Shown here one piece after another: positions 47,801-58,089 of a DNA stretch of 64,000 nt. The DNA is from Sphaeramia orbicularis. Taxonomy: Eukaryota > Chordata > Actinopteri > Kurtiformes > Apogonidae. Below the pieces are notes generated by a model. It did no database searches. It was not told the origin of the DNA and saw only the letters and a program-made list of their open reading frames with translations. The stretch lies in assembly GCF_902148855.1 (NCBI RefSeq), contig NC_043972.1, forward strand, positions 35,843,496-35,907,495, written 5' to 3'. Position numbers and translations under genes: made by a program. How positions within the stretch are numbered: position 1 is the stretch's first letter; each line of letters begins with the position of its first letter.

Positions 47801-48186
47801 TATGATGTTTAGATGAAGTTTACCATTGTATTGATGTCTATGTTTCATTTCACTGCTGTAGATGATTTATATGGTCATTTGAAAACATAGTAGGTGGCTA
47901 TTTCCAAGGCAGAATTGTGACAAATCTGAGTATAATCTCAAAACACACAAATTCTGATGCCACTAAGGACCACATGTGGAAATGGACCTGATCAGAATGG
48001 TAAAGATGTGATTCCATGTGACTGGTCCTGCTCATAATGTCATAAAAAGACAGATCTAGGTTACATATGAGCAGAAAGTTCAGATTTTGGTTGTAGGCTG
48101 AATGTAACCTGTGAGGTAAACATATGTGGGATGTAATGCCATTTTTCTTTTTCATTTCAGGTCGACTGTTGGTGCCCACAGGTTGA
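44834..48186 (+). pseudogene. MHC class II beta 3, frameshifted in exon 2
   Basis: Exons correspond to beta2: 44834-44885, 45020-45303, 45417-45698, 46726-46836, 48161-48186, with all splice sites kept. In exon 2 the stretch after the NSTTG codons carries eight extra bases (around 45144-45157, GTAGTACTGTGTGT where beta2 has AAACTT). This throws the frame and gives an early stop after KRKMKKN. Downstream of it the bases still match a beta1 domain (GYTEE, NKNKHLLDRQ, PLFIQEALKSLKF), so the break is single and young. The beta2 and membrane exons are intact. An assembly error cannot be excluded. A poly(A) signal is at 48430-48435. Confidence 0.85.
47381..47749. mobile_element. Tc1-type MITE in beta3 intron 4
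   Basis: Same element as 37857-38216, at the same place in the duplicated intron. Ends CAGTCGCAGAAAAAAT and (reversed) CAGTCCTGGAAAAAAA. Confidence 0.75.
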
Positions 48187-49082
48187 GGCGTCCTGCAATT
48201 GAGTTGTCAGCTTATTATTTAATCATATGTTAATCATCCGCGTGTCTGTTGGTTTGTGATGTTTGCTTCAGAACTCAGCCACAAAAAAGAGCTAGAGAGA
48301 TCCAACTCAGCAGTAAAGTTGACCACGGTGCACTCTGGTCAGTCATAAATAAGGTTAAAAAGTCAAAGTTCAAGGTCACAGGATCAAGTAGTTTAAACAG
48401 CCTACTATGCAGGTATAATATGCAACTGTAATAAATTCAACATACTTCTTCATTTAAATGTGTTATGTGTTTCTGTTTATAAGGAGGTCAATATATATTG
48501 TGTGTGATATTGTATTACTAATAATATATCTTAATAATATATCTTAAATAAAGGGAAGTTGAGTCACATTTTGGAGGTCTTTAGGGTCTTTGAGTGCAGT
48601 CCAGTTTATGTATAATCTCATATATTTAACTTAAACTTGAAAATTTAACTTATGTTTATCATGAACATCAGGTTTAATGAAATGAGATCACACATGAGAT
48701 GTGTGTATCCAGGGACAAAACACACAACAAATTGTGACAATACATCTGAAACCATCATGTAGACTATCTAACAATCTAGATAATTTTCCACTTGACAAGG
48801 TGGCATGGGAGGACAGTGCGCTGGGATTCCCATATATACAGTATGTAAATAGATTCAATAAAAGATACACAACTATCCACAACAAACTGTTCATTGTCAT
48901 GTTATGCCCTGTATCAACACATGAACCAAGTGTTCAAGACCAGAGTTTAAACAAAACTGTGTGGCTCTTAAAAGGTGTTAATATCAAAAATAAAATATTT
49001 AAGTATTAGTAAAAGTTCTGCTCTGTAAAGATTGTAATAATGACCTTTAACATATAGTTTAGAGGATAATTAAAATTTGATA

Positions 49083-49087
49083 CCCCC

Positions 49088-49119
<32 letters not shown>
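49083..49119 (+). repeat. C-tract and (CA)n microsatellite
   Basis: A C tract followed by about 16 CA units. The homologous place in copy 1 (39558-39604) carries a CCA/CCCA-type repeat, so the tract diverged after duplication. Confidence 0.9.
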
Positions 49120-49120
<1 letters not shown>

Positions 49121-49185
49121 CACTGTATCAGTTCATTCAGAAGGGTCATTTAATGAAAGTTCATATAAAGCTTCTGAGCAGGACC

Positions 49186-49722
49186 TGTCACATCCCTATC
49201 TACTCTGCTCTCTTTTTCTCCTCTCTCTCCCTTGGCCACACCTCCTCATTCTCTTTTCCCACTCCACTAATCAGCCTAACCCTCTCCACCTGTGTCCGCA
49301 GCTGCAGCTCATTAGTTGGGGGCGTATATATACCCTATCCCTGGCTTTGCCTTTTGCCAGATTGTCTCACTTAGTGCGTACTCGCCAGTGTTATTCTCCG
49401 AGCCTGTGTCCAGATACTGACCCGTTCTGCCTGCCACCTGGATTCGACCCGGCTTGCCTGCCTGTCCTCATCCCCCGGTGACGACCTGCCTTTGTTTCAC
49501 CTCACCTCTCCGCCCTGGATGTCGAACCGCCTTCTGCCCATGACCACGTCTTCAGTCTGCGCTCACCTGGTTCAAGAGAGGATTCCCTGGCACCCGACCT
49601 ACCGCCTGTCTCTGACTCTCCTGCTGCCTGCTCCCTGTCTGTTCATAGCCTGTTTGTGAATAAACTGTTCAAAGCCTTTAGTTGGTGTTTCTGCTTTTGA
49701 GTCCTCTGTACTACCCGTGATA
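49186..49722 (+). mobile_element. Solo LTR of a retrovirus-like (probably Gypsy-type) element
   Basis: A 537-bp unit with ends TGTCAC and GTGATA, flanked by a 5-bp duplication GGACC (49181-49185 and 49723-49727). Copy 1 retains an unoccupied version of the site near 39729-39745. A TATATATA word at 49326-49333 and an AATAAA word at 49660-49665 suit an LTR promoter and poly(A) signal. No internal coding part remains. Because copy 1 is empty, it postdates the segmental duplication, so it is young. Family assignment is by general appearance. Confidence 0.65.
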
Positions 49723-50081
49723 GGACCGTTACATAGACAAATATAATGACATTTGGACAGAAAATACAGTAAAATACAAGGACAATCTTTGTAAAATGAA
49801 CAATACATTATGCATATTCGGGAGAGGTGTTGTTGCAATGTTTCTAAGATGGAGATGAGATGTTAACATTTGAAAGGCTTCCCTTAAGTTTGTGAAAAAC
49901 ATTCATGGAATGAGATCAACAGTTCATCTGCTCTACAAGTTTTAATAATGCAGACGCACAAGAATAATAAACAAATGAAACCGATCGAAAGTACAACTGC
50001 AGACCACACAGTAATTCTTACACTAGGCGTGGATTAATTTGGCAGCTATGCTTCTATCAGGCAGCAGTGACTATAGATGTA

Positions 50082-50457
50082 CAGGGGTGTCCTATAAGTC
50101 TCCATACATAGGAGACATAATACATTCCATACATTTATGGTTCTAACATGTATTTCTTTATATTTCAGATAACCCAAAGAATGCATTTGAATAAAGAGCA
50201 ACGAATTGAAATCATCCTGATGGCCGGTTCAGCAAGCAGTCGTATGGTTGCAAGCGCATTTAACAGAGAACATGGAATGAGTATCACACACGACACTGTG
50301 GCAAAACTTATTGTCAAGTTCAAAAAAACAGGAAGTGTTTTGGATCAATTTGTTCCCGACAAAATGGCAGTCATATAGAGCATATTATATAGATAAAAAT
50401 GGTTTATGTCAAGAAACATTTATTTTTCCTATGTATGGAGACTTATGGGACACCCTG
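50082..50457 (+). mobile_element. Deleted mariner-family transposon with HTH remnant
   Basis: Inverted ends CAGGGGTGTCCTATAAGTCT and (reversed) CAGGGTGTCCCATAAGTCTC, with TA at 50080-50081 and 50458-50459. Inside is an open stretch (LNKEQRIEIILMAGSAS to VKFKKTGSVLDQF) that matches the N-terminal helix-turn-helix of mariner-type transposases. The catalytic DDE part is deleted, leaving 376 bp. It can move only with help from a related transposase. Confidence 0.82.
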
Positions 50458-50459
50458 TA

Positions 50460-51735
50460 GTTTACCACCACCAATGTGTCAATGTGAGAGTGAATGAATA
50501 ATAGATCCAATGTAAGCCCTTGGAGTGCATAAAAGAGAAAAGTATTAAATAAATCTAATCCATTAGTAGTAGTAGTAGTAGTAGTTTACGAACAAAGCTT
50601 AGTAAATACAATACAAATTTTAAAAAAGAGGGAAAAAGAGAAATATTCAGGCACTCTAAAGAAAAAACAGACACTGATGTTCCCAAAGGCTCCCAAACTA
50701 CCAAAGGATAAGATTTTTACCCATTTTTCCCCCTTCTATTATACGTTTAAATGCTGTGGTCAGTCTCTCTCTTCTCCTTATGTTGTCTACTTGACATTTA
50801 TCTCTTGTTCTCTCACATCTATTTGAACCCACATAACAGAGGAACTTACTTGCATATTTCATTTAGTGTTCTTAAAAAAATGAATGTTTACTTAAAGAGT
50901 CTTGTTTGGTCTCTATTTACACTCTCCTCCACTAGGATGCTTGGGCACTTAGCCCTTAAATATTGTCTTATGTACAAGGGCTAACCTATTTTTTTCAGCT
51001 GCAACAAAGTTTTATTGTATTTGGCACCAATAAAAATACCAGGTATAACTCTCATCTGTTAGTTTTGATTTCTTGATTTCATTTTAATTCAACTTTTCAA
51101 TGCATTTTTCCTAAAAGAGCTCAGTCTATAACAGGTTTTTTTTATTATTTTAATCCATATCCAACTACAAGAATTAATGAGTATTTCCGCATATTACTGA
51201 CAATTGCTGAAGTTTTGTTTTTCCACTGCAAACCAATAATCAAGTGGTCTTGAAATGTTACTGAATTCCTGTGTCACTAAAGATAAAATAATCACTGTAA
51301 TCACTTGAGTTTTTATCACTGTCTATATTAAATAAGCGATTCCCTCATGTTTGAAGCCACATTTTTAGGACAGGTTCGGCTCTGACCTATTCCTGAATAA
51401 TAACTAATATTATTGCTCTATATCATTTTGCAACTCATATCATCCTAACACCCCGAAAAAAATAAAAGTTTTGGCTTTTTTTAATATTAGATAATTGCTG
51501 TGGAAATTTCCATTCAGAAACAGCATGATGCAACAGTTTTTTTTAGATACTTTTTTTAATGGAATATCATTTACAGTGGACAGCTTTATTTTAAGCAACG
51601 AAGTACCACTCTTGTCCCCTACAGAGGACGAAAAATGCATTATTTGATCACAGAAGGATATTTTACTTTATACAAAGTAAAAGCCAATTTGATATCTAAG
51701 TTATTAGTGATGGTTAAATTCCCTATATAACATGT
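50460..51735. other. Intergenic between MHC cluster and SPSB-like gene
   Basis: AT-rich DNA with a short (TAG)n run at about 50563-50584. No gene or recognised repeat. Confidence 0.4.
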
Positions 51736-51741
51736 AGTGGT

Positions 51742-51753
51742 CTGCGCATGCGC
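51742..51753. promoter_or_regulatory. Perfect NRF1 motif
   Basis: TGCGCATGCGCT fits the palindromic NRF1 consensus. It lies about 300 bp upstream of the GC-rich putative first exon of the SPSB-like gene, so it may drive that promoter. Confidence 0.5.
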
Positions 51754-51989
51754 TCTCTGGAATTATGAGCCGTTTTGGGATCTACTGCGTTTTTATTTTC
51801 TTATTAATTAAAAGCCCGAGTTTTATCCTCTTTATCTGCTTCGCCATTTATGTTTACATGCATTACAGAACGAGATAAGAAGAGATGCGAGTAGAACCGA
51901 AAGGAGGAGGATGACCTACATAATAGCCTGGATAACAGCACGGTGGATGTTTTGACTGTGGATTTTTTTTTTTTTTTTTTCCCCACTGC

Positions 51990-52276
51990 CCATCGTTTGT
52001 GTAAACACGTCACAGTAGAGCTCGTCCTTGTCTCTGCAGCTCCGTGTGGCGTCAGTCTGAGGTGATGGACTGTGCTGTTCCAGTTACGGAGGTCGTCCCA
52101 AAAACCAGCAGCTACACACCGGGGCGTGTTGCGTTACCGAGCGGCGGTAAGACGCAGGAAAGTCCAGATAAGAGGCCGATATAAACAGCCAGAGACCCGG
52201 ACACAGACAGACAGTCAGACAGACAGCACCCACCACCGGAACACACTGCACTCACAGCACAAAAGACAAACAGCTG
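51990..52276 (+). other. Putative 5' UTR exon and promoter of the SPSB-like gene
   Basis: GC- and CpG-rich stretch ending in CAGCTG with a GTAAGA donor at 52277. No long reading frame joins to the coding exon. A matching acceptor (CTCCTCAG) precedes 53973, 71 bases upstream of the SPSB start. The transcription start is not visible. Confidence 0.4.
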
Positions 52277-52279
52277 GTA

Positions 52280-53560
52280 AGATTAAAAGATGTTTTGTAC
52301 ATTTGTTCTGCTTAAGACTTTCACGTCCATCTCGGAATAACTAAGAACTTTTTCTGGGAAACCTGCTGCATCCTTTACTAAGTATTTACATTTTATGCAA
52401 CTTCTACTGCACTGCATATCAGAGGCAAATACTCTACTTTTTTATTCCACTGCATTTGTCTGAAATTCAATTATCCAGCTGTTTTCTGTTTATAATTACA
52501 ATTTTCCCTCTTATTCTTCTTCAGTGAAAACCACATATCTTTAAATAGGTTTATTTTTTAATGCTTCTTTTATGGGATGGGAATATTCTAATCCCTCCAA
52601 ATAACTGCAAAATGCACTGATACAAAGCTGAAAACAGGCCTGTTTTTTCTATGCTCATGGAAAGTGACAGTGACACTTGATGTATTGCTGTAGATTAAAC
52701 TACCAGCAGTGTGTAAAGCACTTGAAATAAAATGAACCGCAAACATCTACAGCGGTAAAATACAACATACATTCAGCAATAATATAAATCCAAAACATCA
52801 TATATAATAATTAAACACTACAGGGAACATTTTACTGCACAGTATTTTAGGTATATTTTAATTTTAATATCTGCATACTTCTACTTGAGGTTTTGAATGC
52901 AGAACGTTTACTTGTAGTGGAGTATTAATACTTTAACTATCTGGATAAGGAAACAGTCTGGGTCTTTCTTCCACTACTATAACCTAACTAGTGGGTTTCT
53001 CTAGTTTACTCCTCAACTACAGTAATTCACAACTCCTCTCACCTTGGGACCTACAATGTCCCTCAGTCATTCATTTGTGACCCACTTTTATTAAATTCAA
53101 AACAAAAATATATTTTTCAAAATAAGATAGTAGGCAGAAGTGAAAGTTGTTTTTTTTTTTTTTCAACTATATATATGTATATAGATGCATTCAGAACTTG
53201 TTAGTCTCACGATAAACTGAGTGAACCTCACAAATAGGTGCTGCAGATTTTTTATGAACATTAAAGCTGTTTTTCTATTGAATTGTTACATTTTTTATGG
53301 TTTCATGTTCTCATATGGGAGCTCTTAAGGTTTCAATCAGTTTTTATCATCAATGCATGTAAATCCATGATCATCAGTCTGTGGGACAGAGTTACACAAG
53401 TCACTAACTACTAATCACTCACTGTACATAAGAGATTATTATTCTAGTTTTTTGTCAAGTTCAAGATAAGTAGATGCACACTCTATGTTTATTTTTATAT
53501 TTCTTATGTTTTTTACTCTTCTTATCTGAAATATTTTTGATCCTGGAACTCTTTTCTACT
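52280..53560. other. Presumed intron 1 of the SPSB-like gene
   Basis: AT-rich sequence with T tracts and no recognisable exon or RNA gene. Confidence 0.35.
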
Positions 53561-53635
53561 GCTGCTCTTGTACTCTGCTGTTGTAATGCTGCAAGTTCCC
53601 CATTGTGGGACAAATAAAGGTTTTCTTATCACCCT
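53560..53635 (+). repeat. LINE 3'-tail-like repeat
   Basis: CTGTTGTAATGCTGCAAGTT followed by CCCCATTGTGGGACAAATAA and TTTTCTTATC resembles the terminal part of common fish LINEs and the decayed copy at 2690-2812. Confidence 0.5.
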
Positions 53636-54043
53636 ACAAATAACAGCTTAACTTATCCTCACTACATGTCTTTCAGATACATGTTGGAAAGAGTCAGAAA
53701 GTCAGAAATCACACAGCTTGACTATGCCACCTTGCTTATGTGTTCCTATTATTTTTATTCTTCTTCCCAATCTGCTTCAGTCACTTTATCTATGTCTTCT
53801 CAACTGAACTTGGCTCCTTTCTATTTCATTATCTGTTATGTCCTTAGTATTAATCCTGTTTCTTTTATCTTAACTATACTTGACTCGGTTGTAGTCTACT
53901 TAACTTCAACTTATTCTGTTTAGTTCAGCTTTAGTTGACTAGGTCTTTACCTATCATTGTTTTCCTCCTCAGTTACATCTGACAACACCAAGCAGAAGCT
54001 CCAGGTATCCTGTGCTGCCTGCTCTACTCCCTAGACTGAGATA

Positions 54044-55004
54044 ATGGGTCTCAAATTGTCGGTTTGGGTTGTACAGTTGACAGAGGACAACCCTTCGTCC
54101 TCTACTTCGGCTTTCTCTCCACTAGCTGTCTCCACATCCTCTCGCCTGGAAATTATTCTCAGCTCCTCTCCCGTTGCTCCTGGCAACGAACGCTCACAGT
54201 GGAGCTCTAGGCACTGCTCCCCTCACTTCCAGCTGTCTGCATGCAAAGAGGAGGCGACACGTTCACCTGTTGAGCAAAGCAGTGATGGGTTGAGGGCAGA
54301 AACAGGGGTGAGCAGTGGACTTCACGTCTGGGAAGTGCAATGGAACCCCAACCACAGAGGAAGTCATGCTGTCATTGGCATTTCCACTATGCACTGTCCC
54401 CTCCAGGCCTCAGGGTACAACGTTCTGGTAGGTGGAGATTCACAGTCATGGGGCTGGGAACTTAAAACTAATCAGCTCTGGCATGATGGACAGAGTGTTG
54501 GACTTTACCCACAGAAGAGGAGGTGTCACTCTGAAGCTCCAGAGGATTTTAGGATACAGTCTTTGCAGTCTGTGGGGACTGCTCTTGCCATTCCAGAGTG
54601 TGTCCTGATGGTCCTGGACTCTGACGCAGGGACTCTGGGATTTATTGTGATGGTAGCTTCCTTGGTGTTGCTTTCAAAGACCTCCCATGTGGTATGGAGC
54701 TGTTTCCAGCAGTAAGCAGTGTGAGGGGAGGGGCCAGCATACGGCTACGATATCTGATGGTGCTAAACGTGAGTACCAAGTTTTCACACACATCTTCATG
54801 GTTAATGTAAACATTGTAGTTTATGCCTGTGAAACACAAACTTAAACCATTCTCTTTGTCTCTTTCTCTTCTTAGTGATCCTCCAGCTCTGATGGCTTTG
54901 TGTGGACTTTCTATCCGTCAGTTTTGGGTCAACAGAGGCTAAATCAAACTGACAAACTGCCTCTGCCGCCTTTTCTCCAGCGCCATCTGCTTTCTAGTCT
55001 GTAG
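54044..55004 (+). pseudogene. SPSB-like (SPRY + SOCS box) gene with broken frame
   Basis: The first coding exon runs 54044-54768 and the last 54876-55004. The start MGLKLS resembles the SPSB N terminus. The SPRY domain shows SSGLHVWEVQW, RGSHAVIGIST, GYNVLVGGDSQSWGWELK, LWHDG and LMVLDSDAGTLGFIV. The SOCS box shows DPPALMALCGLSIR (elongin BC box) and LPLPPFLQ (Cul5 part). SPSB proteins recruit substrates such as iNOS or Par-4 to a Cul5 ubiquitin ligase. Here the frame is broken three ways: one base seems missing after GFIV (near 54647), the exon junction does not keep phase, and one base seems missing near 54940. About a dozen extra residues precede IPECVLM. Either a recent pseudogene or single-base assembly errors. 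A poly(A) signal is at 55213-55218. Confidence 0.7.
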
Positions 55005-55605
55005 TGCACTCTCACACATACAGAGATTAATAGGATTTTTTTGTCAGTCAAGAACTTTCAAGGCATCTCCTTTAATGATTGAAAATGAGCCATTTGTGAG
55101 AAAATAAACTGTTAGAATTTTCATATTTGTATTTTTCATATTAAATGTTGAGTTTCAAAGCATTCACAGTTAATGTAAAATTTGCTGTACTGATTTATAT
55201 TTTGTTCTGTGCAATAAAATAAATGACTACCCAGATGTCAAACATTTTTTTCATTCTTCACAAACTTTAGAATAGAGAAGATGGTGCATATCAACGATAC
55301 AGTCTATTCTGTAGTACTAAGAGTTCATAAGTTTAGTGCTGTGTAAGTCTTCAGCCTCCTTTGGCTTTGTTGTTTTTTTTACAGGTTTGTACATGTATAT
55401 TTAAGTGGCTTTTTATAATGTAACAATAAATACAAGAAATATGCGAAAGAATATGTGCACAACACAAAAATATCTAAAACACACTAAAATCAGACAAAAA
55501 ATAAGCAAACACTGCAGAATTCTTTACTATTTTAATGCATATTCTCTGTATAATCCAGTTGTATCTTAATATACATTGAGAAATACAGATATTAAACCTA
55601 CCTAC

Positions 55606-55606
<1 letters not shown>

Positions 55607-55645
<39 letters not shown>
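55607..55645 (+). repeat. Poly(C) tract
   Basis: About 39 consecutive C. A second C tract (56479-56503) flanks the other end of the hAT element, so both probably were one tract. Confidence 0.95.
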
Positions 55646-55646
<1 letters not shown>

Positions 55647-56321
55647 AGTGATGGGACTTTTGGCTCTTTGAAGGGAGCCATTCAATAAGGAGCCGTTCAC
55701 TAAAAAGAGCCGTTCAAAAGACCGGCTCTTTTATGTTTTTTGCATTATTTTGAAACACCAATGTTTTAATGACTAAATAGGCTACATGTGATGATTGACA
55801 TGACATTTTAAAGGTGTTTAATTGGCGCGGCAGTAAATATTATCGTAAAAAAGAATAGTTAGTTAAAATGTGTGGGCTAAATACATGACATGAGAGGTGA
55901 CATTAGGCAAATGCTGGAATTTGACAAAAAAACATCACGGTACACTATGTGGACTAGTCTGTAGCCTAAAAATTAAGAAGAAAATAAAACATTTTCTTAT
56001 GAAATAACATTTTATTCTCCTCAAAACAAGAACAATAAATGTGTGTAAACATACGGAAGAAATTGCACAAAAGACAACAGTGATTAATCACTGCAATTAC
56101 TTAAATACCTGAACTATAGTGCAATTCTCAGAACAATAACGGTATGTTGGTAAACATACAGAAAAAATGCACAAAAGACAAAAACAATTTATTATTGCAA
56201 TGACATACCTTAACAACTGCAGTGCATTTTCCCTCAGAACAAGAACAATAAATGTGTGTAAACATACAGAAAGAATTGCACCAAACACAACAGTGATTAA
56301 TCACTGTTATTAATTTAAAAA

Positions 56322-56389
<68 letters not shown>

Positions 56390-56478
56390 GAACGGCTCTT
56401 TACAAAGACATGGTTCCCATCGTTCATTTCAAAGAGCCGTTCAAAGATTCGATCCGTTCGTGAACGTCACATCACTTA
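55646..56478. mobile_element. hAT element inserted into a poly(C) tract
   Basis: Left end CAGTGATGGGACTTTTGGCT; right end, reversed, AAGTGATGTGACGTTCACGA. GGCTCTTT and GAGCCGTTCA words recur at both ends, a familiar fish hAT terminus. Target duplication is hidden in the flanking C runs. The interior contains an approximately 100-200 bp unit repeated about three times (ACAATAAATGTGTGTAAACA, AACAGTGATTAATCACTG) plus AT and T tracts near the right end. No transposase. Confidence 0.7.
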
Positions 56479-56486
56479 CCCCCCCC

Positions 56487-56502
<16 letters not shown>

Positions 56503-56541
<39 letters not shown>
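56503..56541 (+). repeat. (CA)n microsatellite
   Basis: About 19 CA units following the right C tract, 450 bp upstream of the msh5 start. Confidence 0.95.
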
Positions 56542-56543
<2 letters not shown>

Positions 56544-56559
56544 TTTTTCCCCAAACATA

Positions 56560-56998
56560 ACCTTCATTATCTCGTTAATGAAATCGCGCGATAACTGGTT
56601 TAGCTAGTTAGTTAGTTAGTTCGTTAGTTAGCGAGCAGCTAACGTTACCTAAGTATGAGCAACAACAAATGTGGTTTTATTACTTTCCTTTACATTTTTG
56701 AGAAAGCTTTAATGACGATACATACAGTATAAAACGTCCAAACCCTTCTGTACGTGAATACAATCAAATAATGTAACCTCGTAGTCTGTATTTTTGATCT
56801 GGCTAAATATTGGGTAACCTGCTATTGCTAACATCATTTAACTTATTATGTAAATGTATCACAAATTACGGTTTGCTAGCAAAGTTAGCAGGTGTATTCT
56901 TAATGTTTAGTGTTTATACATGCTGTATATAGTCAAATAATTGATGGACTGTAATTGTAGTGCTTTAATTTGACTCATGGTTTGTAGAAATAACTTAC
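56560..56998 (+). promoter_or_regulatory. Probable msh5 promoter region
   Basis: Sequence before the msh5 ATG. It contains ATCGCGCGAT (near 56582) and a short GTTAGTTA repeat. No TATA box close to the start was identified. Confidence 0.3.
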
Positions 56999-58025
56999 AT
57001 GGCAGCCTTCGAAAGCCTGAGAGGAGGAGGAGGGGTACATTTCAGTCCCGCTGGCACAGATATTGATGATGAGGATGAGGAGGATTCACCGGAGGTAAAA
57101 GACTATATCACTTGAAAACCTCTGAGGACACATCCAAGCAGAGGGCTGCAGCTGTTATATATTATTTACATGTTTTAACCCAGGTTTTGCTGAGTGTTAC
57201 GGTTCAGCACGGACAGGTGGGTCTCTCTTTCTATGAGAGTAAAGACTCATCTCTAAACTATATGTTAGACACTCCTGACAACTACGAGCTCCACCTGCTG
57301 ACAAGAGGTACACTTTACACCTAACAGCACATTTCATTATGGGAACAAGTTTACAGGTCTTGTATTTTCAAAGTTCTTAAATAATATGATTACCTTCAAC
57401 CTCTCTATTTTGTCATTTAGTCATTCAGGAGGTTAAGCCTAATGTGCTCATTATCAGTGCAAAACAGGAGAGCAGCATGACCCGCTTCTTGCAGCAACTT
57501 GGTAAGCTCTGAAGAAAAAAAAATCTTATCATGGGGAGGTGTTTTGTTTTGATGGTGCGAGACAATAGTTTCTAGGTCAAGGGAAAGGAGATTGCTTTTG
57601 ACTTGCTCTCTTTTGTTCTGTATCTCAGCCACAAACCCAGACTACAAACCAGAGGTGGTGACATACCCATATGTTGACTTTGGTAAACAGAAATTCAGAT
57701 ATGTCTAATATATTCAGCATTAACACAGTTCTTCAGTTTGTGTGATTTTCCATAAAATTTATTTGAATTACAAAAAAATAAATAAATAAATACATAAACA
57801 TATTCTGAATGTTGCAGGTCTTGAGGTTGGTAAGCAAAGGCTGCTTTCAGCCCATCTGCCTTTCCTGCCTGTCTCCCTCTCAGAGAGAGAAAAGATGTCT
57901 TACCTCTCTTCCTGCATCTCCTTTGACTCTCCCCTGATGGTGAGCCACCTGTCAACGTATCATTCATTACTCTATCGTTCTGCAGGAGCGGTCTAACTGT
58001 CGTTTTTTTGTGTTTATATGTTTTA

Positions 58026-58089
<64 letters not shown>

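Larger units (their letters stand above)
40053..50055 (+). repeat. Segmental duplication, copy 2 (relic beta tail, alpha3, beta3)
   Basis: It starts within beta1-type intron 3 sequence (CACTGCAAAATAC is shared with 28270-28282) and ends at a TATGCTTC word equivalent to CATGCTTC at about 40045-40052 in copy 1. The gene order is the same as in copy 1. The solo LTR at 49186-49722 and the insertion at 40279-41429 have no counterpart in copy 1. Copy 2 also holds about 180 bp near 47036-47216 that copy 1 lacks. Confidence 0.85.

Noticed and set aside
37898-48179. Minus-strand frames over beta exon 5 in both copies (38431-38646, 47898-48179)
   Set aside because: They are antisense shadows of the beta intron 4/exon 5 region and duplicated together with it.
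52072-52344. 90-codon frame in the GC-rich stretch before the SPSB-like gene
   Set aside because: It crosses a good GTAAGA donor, has no known domain, and the stretch behaves like a 5' UTR exon.
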